This document shows, in pieces, positions 33,838 to 42,336 of a stretch of 44,835 nucleotides of DNA (the stretch's first letter is position 1; each line of letters starts with the position of its first letter). Below the pieces are notes generated by a model. That model was not told where the DNA came from and did no database searches. It worked only from the letters and a program-made list of their open reading frames with translations. A program made the translations under genes and the position numbers. Source of the DNA: an uncultured Clostridia bacterium (GTDB lineage: Bacteria; Bacillota; Clostridia; Christensenellales; QALW01); contig CAKRZX010000020.1 of NCBI GenBank assembly GCA_934434555.1, forward strand, positions 1 to 44,835. The letters run 5' to 3'.

Positions 33838-34941
33838 TACTTATCCCTTTTCCCCAGATAGGCGCGTATGAACATATCGATATCGCCGTCCATAACCGCC
33901 TGAATATTAGATGTTTCCGCGCCGGTACGCAAATCTTTTACCATAGTGTAGGGCTGGAAAACGTACGAGCGTATCTGGCTGCCCCACTCTATTTTCTTTA
34001 CGTCGCCGCGGAGTTCAAGTTCCTTTTCTTCTCTCTCCCGCTCACGCAGTTCAATAAGCCGTGAACGGAGCATATTCATCGCCGTTTCGCGGTTCTGTAT
34101 CTGCGAACGCTCCTGCTGGCACTGCACGATTATGCCCGTAGGCTTATGCAGAATCCTTATGGCGGATTCGGTCTTGTTGATGTGCTGACCGCCCGCGCCG
34201 GTGGAACGCCGCGTTTCTATTTCAATATCTTCCGGCGGAATGACTATTGCGCCCTCGTCCTCGATTTCGGGCATAACGTCAAGTGACGCAAAAGATGTCT
34301 GACGCTTATCGTTGGCATTAAAGGGTGAAAGCCTTACCATACGGTGAACGCCCTTTTCCGCTTTAAGGAAACCGTAAGCGTTATCGCCCTTTACGGCAAA
34401 GGTAACGTTTTTGATTCCCGCCTCGTCGCCGGGAAGATAGTCAAGAATTTCAACCGTCCAGCCCGTTTTTTCACAGTATCTGCGGTACATCCTGAAAAGC
34501 ATTTCCGTCCAGTCCTGCGCTTCCGTTCCGCCCGCACCGGGGTGAAGGTTAAGTATGGCGTTATTACCGTCATATTCGCCGTTAAGCATTGTTTCAAGTT
34601 GGAGTTTTTCTATTTTTGATTCAAGGTCATCAAGTTCCGCACCGATTTCCTGTGCCATATCAGCATCGTCCTCTTCGCCTGCAAGTTCAATCATCGCCCA
34701 AATATCGTCAAGCGATGAATTGAATCCGTCAAGTTCCTTAACGGTCTTTTCAAGGTGCGAAAGTTCCTTGTTCTTCTTTTGCGCTTTTTCCTGGTCAAGC
34801 CAGAAATCCGGCTCCGCCATTTCTTCGTTAAGTTCGGCAATTCTCTCTTTCATCCCATCCGGGTCAAAGAGATTCACCTGCCAATTTGATATTAGCCGCC
34901 GCCTGTGCGGCACGCTGTTTGAATGATTCGAACTCTACCAA
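33837..34941 (-). CDS. prfB: peptide chain release factor 2 with +1 programmed frameshift
   Basis: Translation starts at a TTG (34939-34941) after AAAGGA; GTG at 34950 is possible but too close. Codon 25 is CTT and codon 26 is an in-frame TGA (34864-34866), followed by C. Shifting +1 at CTTTGAC enters the long frame and gives 367 residues, the usual RF2 length. An AGGTGA element, complementary to the 16S rRNA end, lies just upstream of the slip site. The recognition motif SPF is at 205-207 and the catalytic GGQ at 250-252. Low RF2 favours frameshifting, which autoregulates it. Confidence 0.95.
34863..34881 (-). promoter_or_regulatory. RF2 programmed frameshift signal
   Basis: The minus strand reads AGGTGA-ATCT-CTTTGAC. 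The SD-like element, the CTT slip codon and the TGA-C stop context are all present. The spacing between the SD-like element and CTT is slightly longer than in E. coli. Confidence 0.85.
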
Positions 34942-34960
34942 ATTTATCACTTCCTTTAAT
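34879..34960. repeat. 82-bp direct repeat, copy A (prfB side)
   Basis: Identical over 82 bases to 35704-35785. It spans the prfB ribosome binding site and codons 1-21, just short of the frameshift site. Confidence 0.95.
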
Positions 34961-34989
34961 CAAATATATATTTAATGTATGCACGCCGA

Positions 34990-35775
34990 TTACGGGTGAC
35001 AATGACCGCACGGGGAGTACCCCTGTGATATCAATTCTTCGCGTTTACCCGAATAGTCTTTTTTGTTTGAATCTTTAATTCTTCCAATATCGTTGCAAGT
35101 AATTTTATGAAATTTTTTCGTTGCTGTATTCAGTACATATGATTGATTTTCCGGCGTAGTTTGAGGTGTAGCGGTGGGTTTCTGTGTCAGTTCCTCAGTT
35201 GGAACTTTGGTAGGCTCTTCGGTCGGAATTTCCGTGCTTTTATCATCTGTCAACTGCTCATTGTTCTCTGTCGAATCCGAATTGCTTTCCGTAGTATTTT
35301 CACCATCTGCATTTGAAATTGCATCAGCAGCATCTTCAATGTCAGGAATACGTACATATTCAATTACCCATGAGCCAAGATACGTTTTAACGGTCGTAAT
35401 CCTAACAGTTATACTCTCGCCGGCTTTTACATCAATACTGTCCTGTGATACAAAGTTCAGATGTTCCCCAGCATATAAATTAAATCCGAGATAAGAATCC
35501 TGTGCAACTTTCGTAATCTCAAATTTAACATTTTTGCCCACCGGGTTTTCTCCGGCATTCAGTGCAGATTCCAACGCTTGCGCATCTGCATAGTCAAGTA
35601 AAGCAGATATCTCCCGTTGACTATCTGACGAAAACTTCGTTTCCGCTTTCGGCGAGCAAGCAACAGCAAGCGTTGCCACCGCAATCATTACAAAAACCGC
35701 AAGTGCCAATTTGATATTAGCCGCCGCCTGTGCGGCACGCTGTTTGAATGATTCGAACTCTACCAAATTTATCAC
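34990..35775 (-). CDS. lipoprotein with prfB-derived N terminus and Ada-like zinc-binding C terminus
   Basis: Residues 1-24 from the GTG at 35775 (TTG at 35766 also possible) are identical to the first codons of prfB. The next residues form a hydrophobic segment with lipobox LAVAC at Cys40. Residues about 150-210 are a Thr/Pro/Glu-rich linker. The last 50 residues resemble the small Ada-type metal-binding domain, with His223, Cys227, Cys256 and Cys259 and motifs VLNTATKKFHKITC and GYSPCGHC. The gene has no other start region, so it depends on the copied prfB signals. The function is unknown; the linker suggests display outside the cell. Confidence 0.85.
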   Translation of the reverse strand: MINLVEFESFKQRAAQAAANIKLALAVFVMIAVATLAVACSPKAETKFSSDSQREISALLDYADAQALESALNAGENPVGKNVKFEITKVAQDSYLGFNLYAGEHLNFVSQDSIDVKAGESITVRITTVKTYLGSWVIEYVRIPDIEDAADAISNADGENTTESNSDSTENNEQLTDDKSTEIPTEEPTKVPTEELTQKPTATPQTTPENQSYVLNTATKKFHKITCNDIGRIKDSNKKDYSGKREELISQGYSPCGHCHP

Positions 35776-35785
35776 TTCCTTTAAT
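35704..35785. repeat. 82-bp direct repeat, copy B (lipoprotein side)
   Basis: Exact copy of 34879-34960, offset by 825 bases. It lies 12 bases from the secA stop codon and supplies the translation start of the lipoprotein gene. Confidence 0.95.
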
Positions 35786-35796
35786 TTGTTATTGGT

Positions 35797-38544
35797 TTAT
35801 TTTCCCTGACCGCAGCAGTTTTTATACTTTTTGCCGCTTCCGCAGGGACAGGGGTCGTTCCTGCCTATTTTTTTGCTTGTTACCTGACCCGCTTTTTTTG
35901 GCGCGGAGGGCGCTTTGCCGTCGGTGCTTTCACCGGTAATTTTCGGTGCTTTGGGCTGCTCTATCTGTACGTTTACGGCTATGTTGAACGCAAGGCGGAC
36001 GGTGTCCTCCTGTATGCAGCGGTTCATCTCCTCAAACATGTCGTAACTTTCCATCGTGAATTCCTGTAACGGGTCACGCTGTGCCATTGACCTTAATGAG
36101 ATACCTTGTTTAAGCTGGTCCATAGCGTCAATGTGGTCCATCCAGTGGCGGTCAACGGAGCGGAGCATTGCAAAACGCTCGATATCGCGGATATCCACGC
36201 CCACTTTTTTAAGGTCCTCGGTGCGCTGCTCATAGCGGTTTTCCGCCATTGATTCCGCTTTGTCGATTATATCCTCTCTTGAAAGGTCCTCAAATGATGA
36301 AGCGCTCGTTTCTCTTGGCAGGCAGATTCGTTTAAGTTCTTCCGTCATACCCGCAAGGTTCCATTCCGCCCTGTTCTGGTCGGCGGTAAATGCGTGAACC
36401 TGACGCGCGATTACTTTCTTCATCATATCGTGAACGGACGCGGAAACATCCTCGCCGTCAAGCACCCTGCGGCGGTTTGAATAGATAACTTCACGCTGTT
36501 TATTCATAACATCGTCGTATTGAAGAACGTTTTTACGCCTTTGGAAGTTCATGCTTTCAACGCGTTTCTGCGCACCCTCAATCGTTTTTGAAAGAATGCC
36601 CGCTTCAATCATATCTTCGCCGCCCATTGCGCGCCCCGCAAGGGCCTGAAGCCTGTCGCCGCCGAAAAGGCGCATAAGGTCGTCTTCAAAGGAAATGAAG
36701 AATACGCTTACACCCGGGTCGCCCTGACGGCCCGAACGTCCGCGCAACTGATTGTCAATACGGCGGCTCTCGTGGCGCTCCGTACCGATAATGCAAAGTC
36801 CGCCGGTTTCAACAACTTTAACGTGTTCTTCATCGGTAAGTTTTTTATATTTTGCCAAAAGCTCGTTATACTTTTGCCTTAATTCGATTATTTCCTCATC
36901 GGTCGTTGCCTGATGTCCGGTGGCAAGGTCAACCTTTATGTCCTCATATCCCTGACCTTTAAGGTCACGGCGCGCCATAAAGTCGGGGTTGCCGCCAAGC
37001 AGAATATCCGTTCCGCGTCCCGCCATGTTGGTGGCTATTGTTACCGCACCCAAGCGTCCCGCCTGTGCAACTATCTCCGCTTCCTTTGCGTGATGTTTTG
37101 CGTTAAGAACTTCGTGTTTTACACCGCGTTTTCTAAGCATATCGGAGAGCTTTTCACTTATTTCAACCGAAACCGTACCCACAAGGATAGGCTGACCCGT
37201 TTTGTGCCTTTCGATTACTTCGTCAACAACTGCATTGAACTTATCCGCCTCGGTTTTATAAACCCTGTCGTTAAGGTCCTTGCGGATCATCGGCTTATTG
37301 GTGGGAACGCATACAACGTCAAGGCTGTAAATGCCCTGAAACTCCTCTTCCTCGGTCTTTGCGGTGCCCGTCATACCCGAAAGTTTACGGTACATCCTGA
37401 AATAGTTCTGATACGTTATTGTGGCAAGGGTCTGGTTTTCCTGTGCCACTTTAACGTTTTCCTTTGCCTCTATCGCCTGATGAAGTCCCTCGGAATAGCG
37501 TCTGCCTTCCAAGATACGGCCGGTAAACTCATCAACAATTTTAACCTGACCGTCATCGGTAACAACGTAGTCGCGGTCGCGCCTGAAAAGGAAGTTTGCC
37601 TTTAATGCCTGATTGATATAATGCGCAAGTTCGGTATTTTTCGGGTCGGAAAGATCGTCTATTCCAAGCGCCTTTTCAACCTTTGTAACGCCCGTTTCGG
37701 TTAAAGCAACGGTCCTTGCCTTTTCATCAAGAGTGAAGTCATGCTTTAAGCGTTCCGCCTCATATTCGGGGTCGGGCTCTTCAAGTTTGCCTTTGCTTTC
37801 CTTTTCGTTTATTCCCGAAAAATTCTTTACAATGCTGTTCGCTTTTACGTACATTTCAGAGGATTCTTCACCCATACCGGAAATGATGAGGGGTGTTCTC
37901 GCCTCATCGATAAGGATACTGTCCACCTCATCCACTATTGCAAAGAACAGTTCCCGCTGTGAAACGTCCTCCTTGCGGACCGCCATATTGTCGCGGAGAT
38001 AGTCGAAGCCGAACTCGCTGTTGGTTCCGTAGGTGATATCCGCCCTGTACGCCGCCTGTCTGTCCTCGCGGCTCATACCGGTAAAGATGTTGCCTACGCT
38101 CATACCCAGGAAATTGAACAGTTTGCTCATCATTTCCGATTGATATCCCGCAAGATATTCGTTTACCGTAACAATGTGTACGCCCTTGCCGGCAATGGCG
38201 TTAAGGTACGCGGGAAGCGTGGCGGTAAGGGTCTTGCCCTCACCCGTTTTCATTTCGGCAATTCTGCCCTGATGAAGGACAATGCCGCCCAAAAGCTGTA
38301 CGTGGAATGGCTTTTGCCCCAGCACGCGCCAAGCCGCCTCTCTTGCAACGGCAAACGCCTCGGGCAAAAGGTTGTCAAGGGTTTCGCCCTTTTCGTATCT
38401 TGCCTTAAATTCAGCGGTTTTGTTTTGAAGCGCTTCATCGCTCATGCCCTGCATAATGCCGTCAAGCACTTCTATCTTTGCGGCTATCTTTTCAAGTTTT
38501 TTAATCTGCCGCGCGGTATTGTCTCCGAATCCGAATAAGCCCAT
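35797..38544 (-). CDS. secA: preprotein translocase ATPase SecA
   Basis: The 915-residue motor has Walker A MKTGEGKT near 98-105, DEVDSILIDEARTPLI, TNMAGRGTDI and the QLRGRSGRQGDPG block of helicase motif VI. The C-terminal zinc-binding SEC-C motif is CPCGSGKKYKNCC. SecA drives preproteins through SecYEG. Length is longer than the 841 residues of Bacillus SecA, within the range of Clostridia. AGGAGA precedes the ATG. It follows metK by 13 bases. Confidence 0.98.
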   Translation of the reverse strand: MGLFGFGDNTARQIKKLEKIAAKIEVLDGIMQGMSDEALQNKTAEFKARYEKGETLDNLLPEAFAVAREAAWRVLGQKPFHVQLLGGIVLHQGRIAEMKTGEGKTLTATLPAYLNAIAGKGVHIVTVNEYLAGYQSEMMSKLFNFLGMSVGNIFTGMSREDRQAAYRADITYGTNSEFGFDYLRDNMAVRKEDVSQRELFFAIVDEVDSILIDEARTPLIISGMGEESSEMYVKANSIVKNFSGINEKESKGKLEEPDPEYEAERLKHDFTLDEKARTVALTETGVTKVEKALGIDDLSDPKNTELAHYINQALKANFLFRRDRDYVVTDDGQVKIVDEFTGRILEGRRYSEGLHQAIEAKENVKVAQENQTLATITYQNYFRMYRKLSGMTGTAKTEEEEFQGIYSLDVVCVPTNKPMIRKDLNDRVYKTEADKFNAVVDEVIERHKTGQPILVGTVSVEISEKLSDMLRKRGVKHEVLNAKHHAKEAEIVAQAGRLGAVTIATNMAGRGTDILLGGNPDFMARRDLKGQGYEDIKVDLATGHQATTDEEIIELRQKYNELLAKYKKLTDEEHVKVVETGGLCIIGTERHESRRIDNQLRGRSGRQGDPGVSVFFISFEDDLMRLFGGDRLQALAGRAMGGEDMIEAGILSKTIEGAQKRVESMNFQRRKNVLQYDDVMNKQREVIYSNRRRVLDGEDVSASVHDMMKKVIARQVHAFTADQNRAEWNLAGMTEELKRICLPRETSASSFEDLSREDIIDKAESMAENRYEQRTEDLKKVGVDIRDIERFAMLRSVDRHWMDHIDAMDQLKQGISLRSMAQRDPLQEFTMESYDMFEEMNRCIQEDTVRLAFNIAVNVQIEQPKAPKITGESTDGKAPSAPKKAGQVTSKKIGRNDPCPCGSGKKYKNCCGQGK

Positions 38545-38557
38545 TCAATATTCTCCT

Positions 38558-39745
38558 CTATTTTATGTTAAGATATGCTTTCAGCTGTTCTTTCATATCT
38601 GTTTTTTCCCACTTAACGTCAAGTTCTTCTCTGCCCATATGCCCGTAAGCGGCAAGACGGCGGTAAATGGGTTTGCGCAAATCAAGTTTTTCTATTATCG
38701 CCGCGGGACGCATATCGAAAAGTTCGTTTATGGCTTTTGCAATAAGCGCTTCGTCAACCTTTGCGGTGCCGAAAGTTTCAACAAGCACCGACACGGGGCG
38801 GGCTACACCGATAGCATAGGCAAGCTGTACCTCGCACTTGTCCGCCGCACCTGAGGCAACAACGTTTTTGGCAATATAGCGGGCAAAATAAGCCGCGCTT
38901 CTGTCAACCTTTGTGGGGTCTTTGCCCGAAAACGCGCCGCCGCCGTGGCGGGAATATCCGCCGTAAGTGTCAACAATGATCTTTCTTCCCGTAAGTCCGC
39001 TGTCGCCCTGGGGTCCGCCGATAACAAATCTGCCGGTGGGGTTTATAAAGAACTTGGTGTCATTATCAATCATATTTTCGGGAACGATGGGTTTTATAAC
39101 ATTTTCGATTATGTCCCTGCGAATCTGCTCAATATCAACATCGGGGGAGTGCTGGCTTGAAACAACGATCGCATCCACGCGCACGGGTGTATCGCCGTGA
39201 TATTCAACAGTAACCTGTGTTTTGCCGTCGGGGCGGAGATAAGAAAGAATCCCCTCGCGGCGCACAAAAGTAAGACGCTTTGCAAGCTTGTGGGCAAGCG
39301 AAATCGGCAGGGGCATAAGTTCGGGAGTTTCGTTGCAGGCATAGCCGAAAATAATTCCCTGGTCGCCCGCACCGGTGGAAAACTTTTCATCGCTCTCGCC
39401 GTTTTTCTGTTCCAGTGCACTTGTTACGCCCATTGAAATATCCGGCGACTGTGTGTGCAGTGCGGTTATAACACCGCAGGTATTGCCGTCAAAGCCGTAT
39501 TTTGCCCTGTCGTAACCGATATCAAGCACAACGTCCCTGGCAAGCTGCTGTACATCGGTTTGCGCTGTTGTGGTTATTTCGCCCATTACAAGAATAAGCC
39601 CGGTTGTGCAACTTACTTCACATGCAACCCTTGCTTCGGGGTCCTGCGAAAGAATGCTGTCAAGTACGGCGTCGGAAATCTGGTCGCAGATTTTATCGGG
39701 ATGTCCTTCCGTTACGGATTCCGACGTAAAAAAGTGTTTTATCAT
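38558..39745 (-). CDS. metK: S-adenosylmethionine synthetase
   Basis: The 395-residue protein has the family motifs GHPDKICDQISDAVLD at the N terminus, GAGDQGIIFGYA and GGGAFSGKDPTKVDRSAAY. It makes SAM from methionine and ATP. The gene heads the long housekeeping operon. The leader is only about 35 bases, so no SAM riboswitch fits. Confidence 0.98.
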   Translation of the reverse strand: MIKHFFTSESVTEGHPDKICDQISDAVLDSILSQDPEARVACEVSCTTGLILVMGEITTTAQTDVQQLARDVVLDIGYDRAKYGFDGNTCGVITALHTQSPDISMGVTSALEQKNGESDEKFSTGAGDQGIIFGYACNETPELMPLPISLAHKLAKRLTFVRREGILSYLRPDGKTQVTVEYHGDTPVRVDAIVVSSQHSPDVDIEQIRRDIIENVIKPIVPENMIDNDTKFFINPTGRFVIGGPQGDSGLTGRKIIVDTYGGYSRHGGGAFSGKDPTKVDRSAAYFARYIAKNVVASGAADKCEVQLAYAIGVARPVSVLVETFGTAKVDEALIAKAINELFDMRPAAIIEKLDLRKPIYRRLAAYGHMGREELDVKWEKTDMKEQLKAYLNIK

Positions 39746-39785
39746 AAAAACCTCCGTTTAGTTATGTTCATTTGCTCAAAAAGGT

Positions 39786-39814
39786 ATTATACTATATATT
39801 GCAATAAAAATCAA
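39786..39814 (-). promoter_or_regulatory. metK operon promoter
   Basis: On the minus strand, TTGATT (plus 39809-39814) and TATAAT (plus 39786-39791) are 17 bases apart. Confidence 0.7.
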
Positions 39815-39820
39815 CTAAAA

Positions 39821-39845
39821 AGAAAGCGGCGGTTTTATTCCGCCG
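39821..39845 (-). terminator. terminator of the 39852-40838 gene
   Basis: CGGCGG (39827-39832) and CCGCCG (39840-39845) enclose a 7-base loop, and CTTTCTTTTT follows on the minus strand. Confidence 0.75.
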
Positions 39846-39851
39846 TCGATT

Positions 39852-40838
39852 TTATTCAACCGTTCTGCATTCGGAGATTTTCGGTACGCTTATTGTTGTT
39901 CTGCCCTTGCCCGATTCAAAGAAACTCATACTGATCAGTCCGTCCTCGGTTTTTTCGTACATACTGCTCTTGTTCCAGTCCATATACAGGGTGACGTTTT
40001 CGCCGTAGAGGATATCAATCATATACTTATCCTTAACCGAAAGTGTGCTCTGTGACGTGAAATTTTCAAGCACGCAGATGTTTTCGGGCAAATATGCACT
40101 GAGTTTTTCAAGAAGTCCGTCATATTCCTGTGCCGTGGGCTTATAGCAGATATTCTCTTTGCCCTTTTCGATAATATTGCCGTCAATAAGAGCAAAACTT
40201 CTGTTTTTCAGGCGCTCTTCGCTGTTTTTGTCAAACTTAAAGTAATATTCCGCGTTTCCGAGGGAAGTTTTCTTCTGCACTTCCGCCTTGGTATTTAAGC
40301 CGTAAGCGGTAACGGTCCAATCGTCTTTGTCAAAATAGTCCCGTATGTAACCCGCTATGGTCGCTCCCGGCGCGGCGCCGTCGTCAACATTCTTTATTAA
40401 AAGTTCGTTTTCCTCCGCCTTTTTAAGCACCGCTTCATAGGCTTTTTCAGGCAGTTTGCTTGTACCCAAAACAATTTTGTTTACAAGCAGACTTCCACCG
40501 TAAACAAGCCCGCCGATAACGGCAATTATCAGCAGCACTTTTATGAATTTTCCGAACTTTTTAACCGAATGCACCGCCCTTTTCTGTGAGCAGTTGCCGC
40601 AAAGCTGACTTATGTACGCAAACCCGTCGGAACGGGGCGTAAGTTCGTATTCCGTTTCCGCACGCCCGAACTGTTCTTCACTGATGACTTTTCCGCAGTC
40701 GGGGCACACGTACTTTACCGGACCGGTATAAACGAACTTCTTTGCCTGTTTTTTTGCGTTCTCCGCGTCGCGGCAGGCGGCGCACAGACCGCCGTTATCC
40801 CACGGCACTTCTCTGCCGCAGCGCTGACATTTTCCCAT
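39852..40838 (-). CDS. membrane protein with three N-terminal Cys-pair zinc-ribbon motifs
   Basis: The 328-residue protein begins with CQRC and CAAC pairs (residues about 4-22), then CPDC and CGNC pairs (about 45-83), consistent with two treble-clef-like metal sites. One hydrophobic segment lies at about 97-118. The rest is extracytoplasmic and unrecognised. GGAGGA precedes the ATG. It is probably co-transcribed with the small membrane protein upstream, from the promoter at 41179-41207. The function is not predictable. Confidence 0.8.
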   Translation of the reverse strand: MGKCQRCGREVPWDNGGLCAACRDAENAKKQAKKFVYTGPVKYVCPDCGKVISEEQFGRAETEYELTPRSDGFAYISQLCGNCSQKRAVHSVKKFGKFIKVLLIIAVIGGLVYGGSLLVNKIVLGTSKLPEKAYEAVLKKAEENELLIKNVDDGAAPGATIAGYIRDYFDKDDWTVTAYGLNTKAEVQKKTSLGNAEYYFKFDKNSEERLKNRSFALIDGNIIEKGKENICYKPTAQEYDGLLEKLSAYLPENICVLENFTSQSTLSVKDKYMIDILYGENVTLYMDWNKSSMYEKTEDGLISMSFFESGKGRTTISVPKISECRTVE

Positions 40839-40863
40839 AATTGATTCCTCCGAAAAATATTTT

Positions 40864-41148
40864 TCAGTTTGCTTTCTTTGCCGAAAGCATTTTTATAAGG
40901 TTTACGATGAAAATAATAAGCGAAGCAATGAAAAACAGTGATACAAGCAGGAAAGGAATGCTTGAACTTACCGTTATCTGCGTTGTGAAAAGTGCCGATT
41001 CAAAATTTGAACCGTCGATTATTCCGATACCGCTGCTTATTCTGTTATACTCCATAAAAAATCGTATAACCGTCCACAGCAACATCGCCGCAAGTCCCGC
41101 GGCGGCAACGCAGCCCGAAATCAGGCACGTAAGTTTTGTTTTATTCAT
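40864..41148 (-). CDS. small membrane protein, two or three helices
   Basis: The 94-residue protein has hydrophobic segments at about 10-32 and 62-85. AAGGAG precedes the ATG. A consensus promoter lies just upstream, and it is followed after 25 bases by the zinc-ribbon membrane protein gene. No family recognised. Confidence 0.7.
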   Translation of the reverse strand: MNKTKLTCLISGCVAAAGLAAMLLWTVIRFFMEYNRISSGIGIIDGSNFESALFTTQITVSSSIPFLLVSLFFIASLIIFIVNLIKMLSAKKAN

Positions 41149-41178
41149 TATATTTTCTCCTTAACAAATTATACTTAC

Positions 41179-41207
41179 ATTTTACGATATTTGTGTCATT
41201 TTGTCAA
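41179..41207 (-). promoter_or_regulatory. promoter of the two membrane protein genes
   Basis: On the minus strand, a perfect TTGACA (plus 41202-41207) and TAAAAT (plus 41179-41184) are 17 bases apart. Confidence 0.65.
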
Positions 41208-41217
41208 TACTATAAAT

Positions 41218-41252
41218 AAAAAAAGGCTTGCCCTACAAAAGGCAAGCCGAAA
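41218..41252 (-). terminator. terminator of the rubrerythrin gene
   Basis: GGCTTGCC (41225-41232) and GGCAAGCC (41241-41248) form a perfect 8-bp stem. On the minus strand it is followed by a run of seven T. Confidence 0.88.
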
Positions 41253-41261
41253 AAGCGCGGT

Positions 41262-41807
41262 TTACTCCCCGAAATATCTCTTCAAAAGTCCCGCAAAACC
41301 GCGTCCGTGCCGGGCTTCGTCACGAGCCATTTCGTGCACGGTATCGTGTATGGCGTCAAGGTTAAGTTCCTTTGCTCTTTTTGCAAGTTCAAACTTACCC
41401 TCGCAGGCGCCGTGTTCCGCTGCGGCACGAAGTTCAAGATTCTTCTTTGTGGAATCGGTAAGGACGTCACCCAAAAGTTCGGCAAATTTCGCCGCGTGTT
41501 CAGCCTCTTCAAACGCATAACGCTTGAACGCCTCGGCGATTTCGGGATAGCCCTCACGGTCGGCAACCCTGCTCATTGCAAGATACATTCCCACTTCGCT
41601 GCACTCGCCGTTGAAATTCTGTTTAAGCCCCTCAACGATTTCTTCGTCGGCGCCTTTCGCGCAGCCGAGAATATGCTCAGCAGCATACACAACATCACCT
41701 TTCATCTCGGTGAATTTTGACGCAGGAGCCTTGCAAAGGGGACATTCTTTCGGCGGTTCGGGTCCCTCATAAACATAACCGCATACCTGACAGACAAATT
41801 TTTTCAT
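41262..41807 (-). CDS. reverse rubrerythrin (peroxide-detoxifying)
   Basis: The ATG at 41807 follows GGAGGT. The 181-residue protein has an N-terminal rubredoxin-like site, CQVCGYVYEG and CPLCKAP, and then a ferritin-like diiron domain with Glu in CSEVGMYLAMSR, EEAEHAAKFAE and DEARHGRGF. The domain order is reversed from classical rubrerythrin, as in the reverse rubrerythrins of clostridia, which use NADH-derived electrons to reduce peroxide. This supports an anaerobic host. It has its own promoter and terminator. Confidence 0.93.
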   Translation of the reverse strand: MKKFVCQVCGYVYEGPEPPKECPLCKAPASKFTEMKGDVVYAAEHILGCAKGADEEIVEGLKQNFNGECSEVGMYLAMSRVADREGYPEIAEAFKRYAFEEAEHAAKFAELLGDVLTDSTKKNLELRAAAEHGACEGKFELAKRAKELNLDAIHDTVHEMARDEARHGRGFAGLLKRYFGE

Positions 41808-41863
41808 AAAACATAACCTCCGCAAATAAATTTAAGAGAGAAATTCTCTTCTTTTCACATAAT

Positions 41864-41892
41864 ATTATATACCGTACTGCGCACGCCGTCAA
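41864..41892 (-). promoter_or_regulatory. rubrerythrin promoter
   Basis: On the minus strand, TTGACG (plus 41887-41892) and TATAAT (plus 41864-41869) are 17 bases apart. A 13-base palindrome AGAGAAATTCTCT lies in the leader near 41838-41850; it does not match a PerR box. Confidence 0.65.
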
Positions 41893-41932
41893 TATACGCA
41901 CGGCGAAATTTAGGTGAAATAAAAATGCACTG

Positions 41933-41961
41933 TTGCAAAATTCGGAACATTGTAGTATAAT
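41933..41961 (+). promoter_or_regulatory. promoter of the darA-holB-ricT operon
   Basis: TTGCAA (41933-41938) and a perfect TATAAT (41956-41961) are 17 bases apart, with a leader of about 35 bases. Confidence 0.7.
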
Positions 41962-42003
41962 ACAAAAAGAAAATTAACTTATACTTTTACGGAGGTTTGA
42001 TTT

Positions 42004-42336
42004 ATGAAACTTGTTATTGCCATTGTTCAGGACGAAGATGCCGGCCGCCTTGTTTCTTCAATGATGAAAGAGGGCTACGGTGTAACAAAACTTGCCACCA
42101 CCGGCGGATTTTTGCGTGCGGGCAACACAACGCTTCTTGTGGGCGTTGAGGACGAACGTCTGCAAAAGTGCCTTGATTTTATTGAGGGCATATGCAAGAG
42201 CCGCAAACAGGTTGTAAACGCGAATATTTCGCCTTTTGACGCAACGTTCAGCACGGCGGGAGCATCAAATATAGAAATTATGGTAGGCGGCGCAACGGTA
42301 TTTGTGCTTTCGGTTGACGAATTCAAGAAATTCTGA
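42004..42336 (+). CDS. darA: cyclic di-AMP receptor DarA (PII-like, YaaQ)
   Basis: The 110-residue PII-like protein has KLVIAIVQDEDAGRLVSSM at the N terminus and TKLATTGGFLRAGNTTLLVGVED, the characteristic T-loop and ligand region of DarA/PstA. It binds cyclic di-AMP; its output is poorly known. GGAGG lies 8 bases upstream. The TGA overlaps the holB ATG (TGATG), and the order matches the Bacillus yaaQ-holB-yaaT block except that yaaR is missing. Confidence 0.95.
   Translation: MKLVIAIVQDEDAGRLVSSMMKEGYGVTKLATTGGFLRAGNTTLLVGVEDERLQKCLDFIEGICKSRKQVVNANISPFDATFSTAGASNIEIMVGGATVFVLSVDEFKKF

Noticed and set aside
34864..34866. nonsense mutation in prfB
   Set aside because: The TGA is the conserved programmed frameshift stop, and the +1 shift restores an RF2 of exactly normal length.
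34878..35790. insertion sequence causing the 82-bp duplication
   Set aside because: No transposase or terminal inverted repeats are present, and 82 bp is far longer than the target duplications of IS elements.
36913..37605. 230-codon open frame on the plus strand within secA
   Set aside because: Antisense shadow of secA without start signals.
39746..39830. possible SAM riboswitch before metK
   Set aside because: The leader from the promoter is only about 35 bases, too short for any known SAM riboswitch.
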